The notes under the pieces were generated by a model that made no database searches, had not been told where the DNA came from, and was given only the letters and a program-made list of their open reading frames with translations. Below, in pieces: positions 25,247 through 34,400 of a stretch of DNA of 41,884 bases. Both the position numbers and the translations under genes were made by a program. How positions within the stretch are numbered: position 1 is the first letter of the stretch; the number at the start of each line of letters is the position of its first letter. The stretch covers positions 1 to 41,884 of the forward strand of contig VFZO01000021.1 in assembly GCA_016871155.1 (NCBI GenBank). The letters run 5' to 3'. The DNA is from Acidobacteriota bacterium (GTDB taxonomy: Bacteria > Acidobacteriota > Terriglobia > Bryobacterales > Bryobacteraceae).

Positions 25247-26938
25247 CTATTGCGCGGAACTGCCTGAGGCTGGCCCAAGGTCCGGGTCTTGCCCGCGGTG
25301 GAAGTTTTTGCCCATCTTGTATTTGACTTCGAGTTCCACGTCGCGGAGCTTTACGGCGGGAACGATGCCGGGGTCGCGGCGCTTGAGTGTCACTTCAAAC
25401 CGATTGGCTCCGGTCACCGGCCAGTCCGCCTGATTGAGACGCCAGAGGTACCAATAACCGAAAACACGGTATCGGGGCGAGACCATTTTGTATGTTTCGT
25501 TGATGCGGCGATTACCAGCCGGGTCGAGAAGCCTTCCGTTGAATCGGAACTCGTAGCGGTCGAGTTCGGTGGTGTCGGTGAGGCGGACGCGGAGCAGCAC
25601 TTCATGCAGGCGTTCCACTTTGGCCCAGCGCGCCGGATCGTCGGCGACGGGAAAATGGACTGCAGCACGGACGCCTTCGGTGAGCGTGACCGGCAACTGC
25701 ATTTTCAAGCCGGGCTCCAACCCTTCGGCGGGGTTCTGATGGCGATGGCTTGCCGTTGGAATGGAGTAGAATTTGTCCTTTGGCGCCATCACGTCGGGGT
25801 GCGGAATCTCCCGGAGAATCTCGTAGAAACTCGCCTGGTAAGGCCAGCGGTTGAACCAGTGAGAAAGATAGAGACCGTCGACGCCCTGCGCCCAGTAGTT
25901 GCAGGCGGCTGCGCGGATCATTTCGATCGGGGCCTGGCCCATTCGATCGGAGTCGACGTCGCTTTGCAACGTGGGGCGAATTCTTGTTGCCGATCCTTTG
26001 GCCGCGGCAACGAAGGCGCGTACGTCGAACGTCGCGTCAATCAGTTCGGGCCCCCCGAAGATTTGCGGCACGACCACGTCGACGAGCCCGCGGCGGATCC
26101 ACTCCTTCACGTCGAGCCCCACTGACCAGCAGCCCTCGATACTCCCTGGAACGCGGACAACCAACTCGCGGTTGGCGCCGCTCTTGCGAACAGCGCGATG
26201 GACCTCAGCAATCCACTCGGTCATGATCTTGCGGCCCTCGTTGATCTCGTCGGGCCGAAAGTAGTGGGTTCCGTAGTTGAGCTGAAGCTCGAACCCGTCC
26301 ACCGGGTACCGGGTCAGCGTTTCTTCGATCAGTGCGAAGCGCTCACGCCTTGCTTCAGGTTGCTTGAAGTCCAGAAGGTGCAGCGAGCCCTTGGGGAACG
26401 ACGGGTCGACGCCGCCGCGCGCGCCGATTTCGAGGTGGCGATTGCGAAGCCGGAAGTGCGAGGTGCGTACGTCGTTCTCGCTACCGCTACCTAATTGAAC
26501 GAGCAACGTGGGGTAGAGCAGCATGCCCTTCTGATGAGCGCGGTCACACACTACGCGGAGGGGATCGTGGCCGGAGTCGATGAGCATACGCGCGTTCTGA
26601 TGGGCGCGACGGAAGATCGTATGGGGCCACTTCTCGACGCGATGACCCCAGAGCTCGCCCACCTTGGTGTCGTGCAACATGGTCCGGCCGTCCCCCAGCC
26701 CGAACATGATGGCCTGCACCGGCGTGCCGACCAGTTCGTCGACGGCCGCTTCGTACTCTTCCTTCTGCATGGGCGGCTCATACATGTAGATGAGCGGGTG
26801 GCGGCCATCGTGATAGAACATGATCTTCGGCCGCTGGCGTGCCCCGTTAGAACGCGCTTCGGGCGTCTGCGCCATGGCTACCGGCAGCGCGCCAGCGGCT
26901 CCTGCCGCGGTCCGGTGAATGAAGGATCTGCGTTTCAT
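25247..26938 (-). CDS. Exported TIM-barrel protein C, putative glycoside hydrolase
   Basis: 563 residues from ATG 26938, which gives a twin-arginine leader (MKRRSFIHRTAAGAAGALPVAMAQ). The frame is open upstream to 27388, but that part lies across the divergent lipoprotein gene. It is closest to copy B (shared VDEL-GTPV and LIDSGHDPLRVV-DRAHQKG blocks). The barrel motif is YPVDGFELQL: E217 is kept, but the aspartate two residues on is Q219 here, unlike the other three copies. The C-terminal beta domain has FRFNGRLLDPAGN and FEVTLKRRDPG. If the Asp is catalytic in the family, this copy may have changed activity or only bind. Confidence 0.64.
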   Translation of the reverse strand: MKRRSFIHRTAAGAAGALPVAMAQTPEARSNGARQRPKIMFYHDGRHPLIYMYEPPMQKEEYEAAVDELVGTPVQAIMFGLGDGRTMLHDTKVGELWGHRVEKWPHTIFRRAHQNARMLIDSGHDPLRVVCDRAHQKGMLLYPTLLVQLGSGSENDVRTSHFRLRNRHLEIGARGGVDPSFPKGSLHLLDFKQPEARRERFALIEETLTRYPVDGFELQLNYGTHYFRPDEINEGRKIMTEWIAEVHRAVRKSGANRELVVRVPGSIEGCWSVGLDVKEWIRRGLVDVVVPQIFGGPELIDATFDVRAFVAAAKGSATRIRPTLQSDVDSDRMGQAPIEMIRAAACNYWAQGVDGLYLSHWFNRWPYQASFYEILREIPHPDVMAPKDKFYSIPTASHRHQNPAEGLEPGLKMQLPVTLTEGVRAAVHFPVADDPARWAKVERLHEVLLRVRLTDTTELDRYEFRFNGRLLDPAGNRRINETYKMVSPRYRVFGYWYLWRLNQADWPVTGANRFEVTLKRRDPGIVPAVKLRDVELEVKYKMGKNFHRGQDPDLGPASGSSAQ

Positions 26939-26949
26939 GTTCTGCGCGC

Positions 26950-26959
26950 CTTGTATACA
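26950..26959 (-). promoter_or_regulatory. TGTATACAAG element upstream of glycosidase-like C
   Basis: The minus strand reads TGTATACAAG (26959-26950), within a perfect 10-bp palindrome TTGTATACAA at 26951-26960. The embedded TATACA (26957-26952) would act as a -10 element, giving a leader of only about 7 nt before ATG 26938. The -35 position (GGTACA) is weak. The same decamer overlaps the -10 of the receptor 1 promoter. It could be a -10 variant or an operator; no regulator gene is nearby. Confidence 0.45.
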
Positions 26960-26990
26960 ATCGGTCCATATAGTTGTACCATGACTGATT

Positions 26991-28901
26991 ATGTTCGAAA
27001 TCAAGCGCGCACATTCGTTCGCCATTGCCTCGACGTTTGCCGTACTCGCCGGATGCGGACCGGGCGGAGGCGATGGATGGAAGTCAAAGAACGCTGAGGT
27101 GATCGCGGCGCAAAAGCTGACGCTGCGGGAGCGCGCGATCCCGCCCACAGGCGTGGATCTCCGCTTGGACGGCGGCAAGGTGTACGACTCGATGGACGTT
27201 CCTCTGATCAATCTTGCCGACGGGGTGACGGCTCGGGTGGCCTGGGGCAGCGGAGCCTTGCTCGAACAACTCGAAATGAAGCCAGGCGCAGTGTATCCGG
27301 AACTGGCAATGACCGGTGAGGTGATTACCGTGGTGGAGAAAGGCGAGGCGACTGCCACCGTGGATGGTAAGGCGATCGAGCTTCGCAAGAACTCAATCCT
27401 CTATCTCACCGAAGGCATGAAGCGAACACTGAAAGCCGGCGCCGCAGGGTTTCAGGCGTTGGATGTTTTCTCGCCTGTCAGAGCGGATCACCTTGCGCTG
27501 GCGGGTGGTAAGATCCCGGGCGCGGAGGGAGGGAAGTTCCCTGACCAGGGCATCCAGCCGTCTCTCACTCCGGCAGTCGCTTACAACCTCGAAGAGTTGC
27601 AGTTGACGCCTCTTACGCCCGTGCAGGAAGGCAATTCCTACAAGCGGCATGGCGCGAGTGCTCGCCTCGTGTGGGGCCGCAACGCGATGCTCAGTCTGCT
27701 GCGCATGGATCCCGGCGCAACGTTTGCGCACCACACTCATCCCGAAGAGCAGTTGATGATCGCCCTGCGCGGCGCTCTGACGCAGGGAGTGATGGATGGC
27801 AAGTCTCCCATGGACGGCGTGAAACGGAGCATCAACTTCCTGCCCAGCCAGATGGTGCACTCGGCGGTGATGAGCGAGTTCGGAGCCGACGCCATGGACA
27901 TCTTCTGGCCCGTCCGCAAAGACTACATTGAGCGCCAGGAAAAGCAATTGTCGTTGTATCGCGAGGTCATCGCGCCGGAGGCGAGGCCGGTAAAACTGGC
28001 GGAGGGTTTCACATTCTCCGAGGGGCCCACTTGGATTTCGGGCAGGCTCTATTTCTCCGACATGTTTTTCAAAGATCCGAAGAACGGCGATTGGACTGGA
28101 AGCCCGGCGCAGAGCCGAACCATCGTCATGGAGCCCGGCGGAAAGTACAGGGAACTGGCCAAGGGCATGCAAACCAATGGGACCATTGCTTCACGCACGG
28201 GCAACCTGCTGGTCTGCGATATGTTCGGACATCGCGTGATCGAGGTGGATAAGACCACGGGCAAAGTCCTGCGGACGGTGCTCGACAAGGTGAATGGGAA
28301 ACCGATCGACGGCCCGAATGACCTGGTGATGGATGCCAAGGGCGGCATCTACGTCACCGATCCGCAATTCACGCCGGAAAAGGAAAAGAACCAGCCGGGC
28401 AAGCAGGTCTACTACGTGGCTCCGGATGGCGCGGCCAAGGTAGTGATCCCGGCGGGCGAGTATGCGATGCCCAACGGCATCGAAGTCTCACCGGATGGCA
28501 AGACGCTTTATGTGAACAATACCTGGTTTGCGCCCGGAGAGAACTTCCTCTGGGCTTATGACATCCAGCCGGATGGATCGCTCACGGGCAAACGCAAGTT
28601 CGCGATGCTGAACTTGACCCCCGAGGTTCTGAGCGCGGCGGAACCGGCCAACCGCTTCGACTCCCGGGCGGACGGGATGGCCGTCGACACAGACGGGCGC
28701 GTCTACGTGGCGACGCTCTCAGGCGCGCAAGTCTTCGACAAGACGGGAACCTACGTGGGAACCATCTGGTTTCCGCAGTATCCGGTGAGTTGCGCCTTCG
28801 GAGGCAAGAATCTGGACGAGCTGTACTGCGTGGCTGAATCGTCGGCCTGGAAGATTCAGACCCGCGTGAAGGGATTCCGGCATCCGGGTGGATTGAACTG
28901 A
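26991..28901 (+). CDS. Lipoprotein with two cupin domains and an SMP-30/gluconolactonase domain
   Basis: 636 residues. The leader ends in a lipobox (VLAGC, C22), so it is membrane-anchored. Residues about 60-160 are cupin-like but lack the metal histidines. Residues about 200-320 are a second cupin with HHTHPEE (H248, H250, E252). From about residue 335 an SMP-30/gluconolactonase/LRE-like propeller follows, with FSEGPTW, GPNDLVMDAKGGIYVTD, PNGIEVSPDGKTLYV and DGMAVDTDGRVYVA, giving the expected metal residues Glu, Asn, Asn and Asp. SMP-30 proteins hydrolyse sugar lactones. The cupins may bind or modify a sugar acid. It is divergent from glycosidase-like C and is followed 5 nt later by a Gfo/Idh/MocA-type gene, so lactone formation and opening may be linked. 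Confidence 0.85.
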   Translation: MFEIKRAHSFAIASTFAVLAGCGPGGGDGWKSKNAEVIAAQKLTLRERAIPPTGVDLRLDGGKVYDSMDVPLINLADGVTARVAWGSGALLEQLEMKPGAVYPELAMTGEVITVVEKGEATATVDGKAIELRKNSILYLTEGMKRTLKAGAAGFQALDVFSPVRADHLALAGGKIPGAEGGKFPDQGIQPSLTPAVAYNLEELQLTPLTPVQEGNSYKRHGASARLVWGRNAMLSLLRMDPGATFAHHTHPEEQLMIALRGALTQGVMDGKSPMDGVKRSINFLPSQMVHSAVMSEFGADAMDIFWPVRKDYIERQEKQLSLYREVIAPEARPVKLAEGFTFSEGPTWISGRLYFSDMFFKDPKNGDWTGSPAQSRTIVMEPGGKYRELAKGMQTNGTIASRTGNLLVCDMFGHRVIEVDKTTGKVLRTVLDKVNGKPIDGPNDLVMDAKGGIYVTDPQFTPEKEKNQPGKQVYYVAPDGAAKVVIPAGEYAMPNGIEVSPDGKTLYVNNTWFAPGENFLWAYDIQPDGSLTGKRKFAMLNLTPEVLSAAEPANRFDSRADGMAVDTDGRVYVATLSGAQVFDKTGTYVGTIWFPQYPVSCAFGGKNLDELYCVAESSAWKIQTRVKGFRHPGGLN

Positions 28902-28906
28902 GAGCC

Positions 28907-29944
28907 GTGTTGAACCGCCGCGCGTTTGCCTCTTCCTTACTGGCCGCCGGCGGCATGCCCGCTGCCCGCCGGCGAATCCGCGTGGGCGCGATGGCCGTGG
29001 GCGAGTATACGTTCTGGGGCATCTGGGCGGACATCCTCTCGCCGAAAGGCAAGCTCGGCGGCGGACTGCTCGGAATGGACATCACCCACTGCTGGGACGT
29101 GAATCCGAAGGCATCCGCGGAGTTCGCCCGAAAGTTCGACTGCACGCCCGTGGCGAATTACGATGGCATGGTTGGAAAGGTGGATGCTGTGGCGTTTGGG
29201 GGACTGTACGAAGCGCCGTGGCAGCACCTGCTCGCCCACCCCTACATCGACGCCGGCATCCCCACCTACCTGAACCGGCCGTTCGCCTACCGGTTGCGCG
29301 ACATCGACGGGCTTCTGGATCTGGCAGCCAAGCGCGGCACGCGTGTGATGGCCACCAGCGTTCAGGAACACTACGCGCAAGCGTCCTACTTGCGCGACCG
29401 CCTTTCCCGTGTAGGCACGATCAAGGCGGTTCACGGCACTGGATGGAGCGACGAATTTCCGGGCCATTTCCACATCCAGTGGTTCGTTCCGAAAGCTCTG
29501 GGCTACGAAGTGGAAAAGGTGGGGCTGGTGGCTGACGACGAGCGCAAGGCCACCTATCTTCAGGAGACGATGTTGTTCCGGAGCCGCGGCGAACAGCCGC
29601 CTTTCGTCGCTTCGCTCACCGCCGCCACCGGGCATCACTACCTGTACGTGAACGTGATCGGCGACCGCGGGCAGGAGCAGATCACGATGGACCGCAGCCC
29701 TGATGCGAGAGAGACGCTGTACACCTACTTCGCGCCCCAGCTTTTCGATATGCAGCGCGTGTTCGAGGGCGCCGAGTATGAGCCAGCCGAGGCGACCCGG
29801 GCGAAGACGCGGAACTTTTTGGCGGGATACTATTCGCACCTGGAACGGGGCGGCCAAATGGTGGCCGTGAGCAGTGTGCCGGGCGACTGGTCGCCGCGGC
29901 ACATGAAGCCCAACTGGATAGACGAGACCATGTTCAAGAGGTGA
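28907..29944 (+). CDS. Divergent Gfo/Idh/MocA-like protein, exported
   Basis: 345 residues from GTG 28907 (TTG 28910 is the next codon). The twin-arginine leader is short (MLNRRAFASSLLAAGGMPAARRR). The N-terminal half follows the Gfo/Idh/MocA plan: a hydrophobic strand, a D-V-N-P-K strand end, VDAVAFGG, then YLNRPFAYRLRDID where EKP is usual. The glycine-rich nucleotide turn reads GAMAVGEYTFWG and is not classical, so cofactor binding is uncertain. The mid-protein sequence HFHIQWFVPKALGYEVEKVG may form the substrate site. It is almost certainly in an operon with the cupin/SMP-30 lipoprotein 5 nt upstream. It could be a binding protein rather than a dehydrogenase. Confidence 0.7.
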   Translation: MLNRRAFASSLLAAGGMPAARRRIRVGAMAVGEYTFWGIWADILSPKGKLGGGLLGMDITHCWDVNPKASAEFARKFDCTPVANYDGMVGKVDAVAFGGLYEAPWQHLLAHPYIDAGIPTYLNRPFAYRLRDIDGLLDLAAKRGTRVMATSVQEHYAQASYLRDRLSRVGTIKAVHGTGWSDEFPGHFHIQWFVPKALGYEVEKVGLVADDERKATYLQETMLFRSRGEQPPFVASLTAATGHHYLYVNVIGDRGQEQITMDRSPDARETLYTYFAPQLFDMQRVFEGAEYEPAEATRAKTRNFLAGYYSHLERGGQMVAVSSVPGDWSPRHMKPNWIDETMFKR

Positions 29945-29957
29945 ACGGCCGAAGCCG

Positions 29958-30323
29958 TCATGTTCCGGCTCGATCGAGGAACTCGTTCGGCTTTTCAAAG
30001 ATGCCGATCATGATGCATCCCTCGGTTGAATGGGCCGTATGGACCGAGCCGGCATCGCGCCAAACGAAGTTGCCCTGACTGCAGTGTCCTTCGGCGTCGG
30101 CGAGAGTCCCCTCGAGCACCCAGATCTGCTCCACGCCGGCATGGCGATGGGCCGGCAATCGCGCTCCCGGCGCCAGCCGGAAGAGCGCCGTGAATGCTTC
30201 TCCACCTGGGTCGCGCCAGAGGATCTTCATCTCGACGCCGGGGAACTCCGTTGACGACCAGGGGATGGCCGGGACGTCGAGATAGTGAGAGCAGGGTTTC
30301 GCTGGAGCGTTGGCGCCGTGCAT
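29958..30323 (-). CDS. Small cupin-domain protein
   Basis: 121 residues from ATG 30323, which shares one base with the stop of the upstream Gfo/Idh/MocA gene (TGATG). It is a single cupin with motif 1 LPAHRHAGVEQIWVLEG (two His and a Glu as metal ligands) and motif 2 around GSVHTAHSTEG. It resembles ChrR-type cupins and has no leader. The open frame extends upstream to 30710, but only as antisense-phase shadow of the neighbouring gene. Coupling to the oxidoreductase suggests a role in the same step, for example isomerisation or product sensing. The exact function is unknown. Confidence 0.75.
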   Translation of the reverse strand: MHGANAPAKPCSHYLDVPAIPWSSTEFPGVEMKILWRDPGGEAFTALFRLAPGARLPAHRHAGVEQIWVLEGTLADAEGHCSQGNFVWRDAGSVHTAHSTEGCIMIGIFEKPNEFLDRAGT

Positions 30324-31351
30324 CAAGCCGGGTAACCGCACACGCGCAGCAATACCTCCTGCGTCATCAGATCGTGCTCGGCGGAGTAGGAAGGCTTGGC
30401 CCCTTCGCGAATGACCTTCGCCATCTCGAGCATGTCCGGGGCGAACGGCGGACGCCGATCCGGAGGAAACCTGTGCTCCTTGCGGCCCGCCGGATAAGGT
30501 CCCACGGCGTCCTTGAGATGGCTCACCATCTTGTAGGGACCGAACGGGCGCACGCTCATGAGGCCGTTGGTACCGGTGATTTCGATCGTGCGGTACTCGC
30601 CGCCGAACGGATTCGTGGCCCCAACGAAGATCTCGGCGATCGCATGCTCGTACTCGAGAATGCCGATCGTATTGTCGGCAAGGGTGTCGTTGAAAGCGCC
30701 GTGATGCCAAAGGCGCCCGGTCACGCTCTTGGGCTTTCCAAGAAGCGCCGTGGCGCCGTCAATCAGGTGGCAACCGAGTTCGAACATCATGCCCCCGCGG
30801 AAGGCTGCCAACTCGACGCGCGATCCGGCCGGCATCGGCTTGTCGATCACGGCTCGAAAATGTTGCACCCTGCCGAGCCATCCTTGGCGCGCCGCCTCGA
30901 TCGCCGCCTGCATGGCGGGTTGGTACCGCCACTGATAGCCCATCTGGACAACAAGCTTCTTGCGGGAAGCTTCCGCCACCAGTTCGCGGAACTTGGCGAG
31001 GTCGTCACCGGGGGCCTTGTCGATGTGCACGAACTTGCCGGCGTCGATAGCGCGCCGGGAGTACAAGAGGTTCTCCTGGACGCGCGATTCGACCGCGATG
31101 AACTCAATGGAGCCATCGAGAACCTCCTGCTCAGACAGCCACCGGACGCCCTCGAGCGCCTTGTGGGTGCGCGGGACGCGCGAGTCGGGTTCGCAGACCC
31201 CCACCAAATCGAACTCGGGCAAAGTGCGCAGAGCTTCCACTTTTCCCATCGCATGCGCATGGCCCACACCATAGACGGCAGCGCGAATGGGCTTTGTTTT
31301 CGCCGAACCTGCCGCGGCGGCGGCCATCGAGAGCGCGCGCCTGGTCAACAT
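30323..31351 (-). CDS. Gfo/Idh/MocA family oxidoreductase
   Basis: 342 residues from ATG 31351 with GGAAGG upstream. The N-terminus MLTRRALSMAAAAAGSAKTK is a short twin-arginine-type leader. The nucleotide strand is AAVYGVGHAHAMG, and the family motif reads HIDKAPGDD in place of EKP. GYQWRYQPAMQ and GGMMFELGCHLIDGATALLG are typical of the second domain, with the catalytic-helix histidine in GCHLID. Substrate unknown. It forms a two-gene unit with the small cupin and is divergent from receptor 2, with about 100 nt between their starts. Confidence 0.82.
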   Translation of the reverse strand: MLTRRALSMAAAAAGSAKTKPIRAAVYGVGHAHAMGKVEALRTLPEFDLVGVCEPDSRVPRTHKALEGVRWLSEQEVLDGSIEFIAVESRVQENLLYSRRAIDAGKFVHIDKAPGDDLAKFRELVAEASRKKLVVQMGYQWRYQPAMQAAIEAARQGWLGRVQHFRAVIDKPMPAGSRVELAAFRGGMMFELGCHLIDGATALLGKPKSVTGRLWHHGAFNDTLADNTIGILEYEHAIAEIFVGATNPFGGEYRTIEITGTNGLMSVRPFGPYKMVSHLKDAVGPYPAGRKEHRFPPDRRPPFAPDMLEMAKVIREGAKPSYSAEHDLMTQEVLLRVCGYPA

Positions 31352-31394
31352 TCGAGCCTTCCGGGAGAAGAATCCAGATACGTCACGACCGCGA

Positions 31395-31423
31395 TTGCAC
31401 CACTCGATGCATTCGTGTATGCT
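31395..31423 (+). promoter_or_regulatory. Promoter candidate for receptor 2
   Basis: TTGCAC (31395-31400) is followed after 17 nt by TATGCT (31418-31423), each 4/6 to the sigma-70 consensus. A strong AAGGAGGAG (31437-31445) precedes ATG 31454. The -10 context GTGTATGCTTG resembles GTGTATACAAG at the receptor 1 promoter. Confidence 0.5.
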
Positions 31424-31453
31424 TGCAGCCGGTCACAAGGAGGAGTGCGAAAC

Positions 31454-34400
31454 ATGCCGAGGTGGACGCGAAGGTCACTCGAGATTTTCGCTGCTTGTCT
31501 GGCGATCACACAGCCAGTCATGCCGCAATCGATGCAAGGATCGATCACCGGGACGGCCGTCGATCCGGCCGGGGCAGGTGTTCCCAACGCCAAAATTACG
31601 GCGACCAATCAGCGCACCAGCTTCACTCGCACCGCCGTCGCCAACGAAAGCGGTGTGTACGAATTCCCTAACCTGGATCCCAGCGAGTACTCGCTCAAAG
31701 CCGAAGCTTCCGGATTCAAGACGTACACCAACAAAGGCGTTCGCCTGGCCAATCGCGAATCGCTTCGCATTGAGATTCGCCTCGAAATCGGCGACGTGGC
31801 ACAGGAAATAACGGTTCAGGGCGAGACGCCCATTGTCCGGACCGAGGATGCCAAGCTCGATTCGGGGATGACACGCGAGTTCCTCGACATGAGGCCCACC
31901 AATTCCGCCCATGGTTTCGGACTGACGGCGATCGAGGCGACGCGAACCCTGCCGGGCGTCTATTACTCGCGCGTCTTCGGCGATGACGGCACCGGCGTCA
32001 TGATCACCGGTGCGCGCTCCAACCAGACATCGGTGAACGTGATGGGAGTCAAGCAGGTACAGTTTCAGACATACAACGCCGCGCTATCCGCCATGGAGGA
32101 GGTGAAGGTCGAGCGCTTCAATACGCCCGCCGAGTACCTGAGCCCGGCGACGGTGGAGATGACGCTACGCGGGGGAACGCGCGACATCCACGGCGAGTTG
32201 GGTGTCGATCTCCGGAACCAGCGTCTGGTGGCGGGGAACTTCTTCAATCCCCGGCCGCCCGTGGGGGTGCCAGACTACGTCGGGTACTTCAACGTGGGCG
32301 GGCCCGTATACATTCCCAAGCCTCACCGACAGCGGAATCGATCGTTCTTCTTCCTGGCGTTCGAACGGAACAAGCGGCTGAACTTCGAGGGCGCCGGCTT
32401 CTTCAGTGTCCCTACGGCCACCATGCGGAACGGCGATTTCAACACGCTCCGCATCGGCGCCAATTCTGCCAATCCGAACGACCCGCTCACGGGCCAGCCG
32501 TTCCCGAACCGCGTGATTCCCGCCAGCCGTGTCAGCCCGGTTTCGCGAAACATTCTCAACCTCTATCCGCAAGCAAACACCGCCGATCCGAACATCCCGG
32601 TCGCCAACCACCTGGGCAAACTGCAAACGATCAACAGCCCGCGCGTGCTGTCGATCCGCGGCGATCATAACCTCACCGCCAAGCAGACGCTCACCGGAAC
32701 CTTTACGCAGTACCTGAGAGACTCCGCGCAGGTGCCGACCGGCGGCATGACCGGTGTCTACCTGCAGAAGGATCCTCTCCGCGTGCGAAGCGGCTCCATC
32801 GCGTGGACCTATGCGCTCAATCCGAATTCCGTGAACGAGTTTCGCGGCGGCGTGACGCGCTTTTTTCAAGGCCGCCAGACCGCTGCGCTCGGCTTCTCCG
32901 GACGCGGCAAGGACTGGCTGACTCAGATGGGAATCCAGGGGCTCGAGAACGCCCCCGATGGTCTGGCGATGCCCCGGCTGACGATTCGCGAACTCTCGAG
33001 CACCGCAAGTATCGGAATCGCGCAATCGGTGGCGGCCCGTACGTACTACACGATCATCGACAACTTCAGCTTTCTCACCCGGAATCACACGGTGAAGGCG
33101 GGAGTCCACGCCCATTTCTACCAACGCAACACGCTCGGGATTCCGGACTCCGCCTATGGCAACATGAATTTCACGGGCCGCTTCAGCAGCGTTGGATTCG
33201 CCGATTTCCTCCTTGGCGTTCCGGACACCACCGACGTCTCCTCACCTCGAACCACGGTGACCGGGCGCTACCAGGATTTCGGCCTTTACATCCAGGACAA
33301 GTGGAACATCTCGCCGAAGCTAACCTTTACCTACGGGCTGCGGAACGATGTTTGGACCGTGCCGAACGACGGCCACGGGCTCTACTTCAACTTCGACCCG
33401 CGCACCGGATCGGTTGTACTGCCGGATAGCTCGATCCGCGCAAGCGTGAATCCGCGCTGGCCCTCCAACATCCCTCTCGTCACGGCCGATCAAGCCAACT
33501 ATCCATCGAAGCTCCGGCGGCTGTCGCGCATGAACCTCGCGCCCCGGTTCGGGCTTGCCTACCGGCCCTTCGGCGGCAAGACCGTAGCTCGCGCCGGATT
33601 CGGAGTCTATCGAACGGGCCTCAGCTTTGACTCGCTGACTCCTTTCACCGAAGGTCCATTCTCACTGGCGCAGACGTTCCGCAACGAGTACAACGCACAA
33701 ACGCAGCAGTTCCTGTTCCAGTTCCCGCGCGCGGTTCCGGCTGCGCCGAGCGGACCGGCGGTCGCCGCGCCCGGATCGATCTCGTTCAGCGCCATCAATC
33801 CAGACGCCAGCCGGATCCCCTACACCGCGCAGTGGAGTCTGACCGTGGATCAGCAGGTGATGAAGGATACACGCGTCAGCATGAGCTATCTGGGCTCGAA
33901 GGTGACGAACCTCATGTTCGGCCGGAACATCAATGTACCGTTGCCGAGCACCACTCCGTTCACGCAAAGCCGCCGTCCATACCCGCTCTTCAACGTCATC
34001 AACTGGTACGAGAACGGCGGCAACCAGAGCTACCATTCGATGGAGACAATGCTCTACCGGCGCTTCTCGCGCGGTTTCCAGTTCGAAGGTGGATGGATCT
34101 GGACCAACTGCCTCAACGATGTCGAGGATTCCGGATCCGATCTCGGGCCAGTGATTCGCAACCCGTTCTTCCGCGAGAAAGGCCCGCAGGAATCCGTCGT
34201 CAAGCACTCAGTCAAGGGCACATTCGTGCTGGAGTTTCCGTTCGGGCGCGGACGCGCGTTGCTCTCCAACGCGCCCAAGGCCTTGGACGCGATTGTGGGG
34301 GGCTGGTCCACCGCCAACTCGTTCGAGTTTCGGACCGGCGATTGGGCGACGCCTTCCTTTAGTGGACGCGACATCAGCGGCACGGGAATCGTGACTGGCG

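Noticed and set aside
29944..29957. Short hairpin ACGGC-CGAA-GCCGT between convergent genes
   Set aside because: Only five base pairs and no T-run on either strand, so not called as a terminator.
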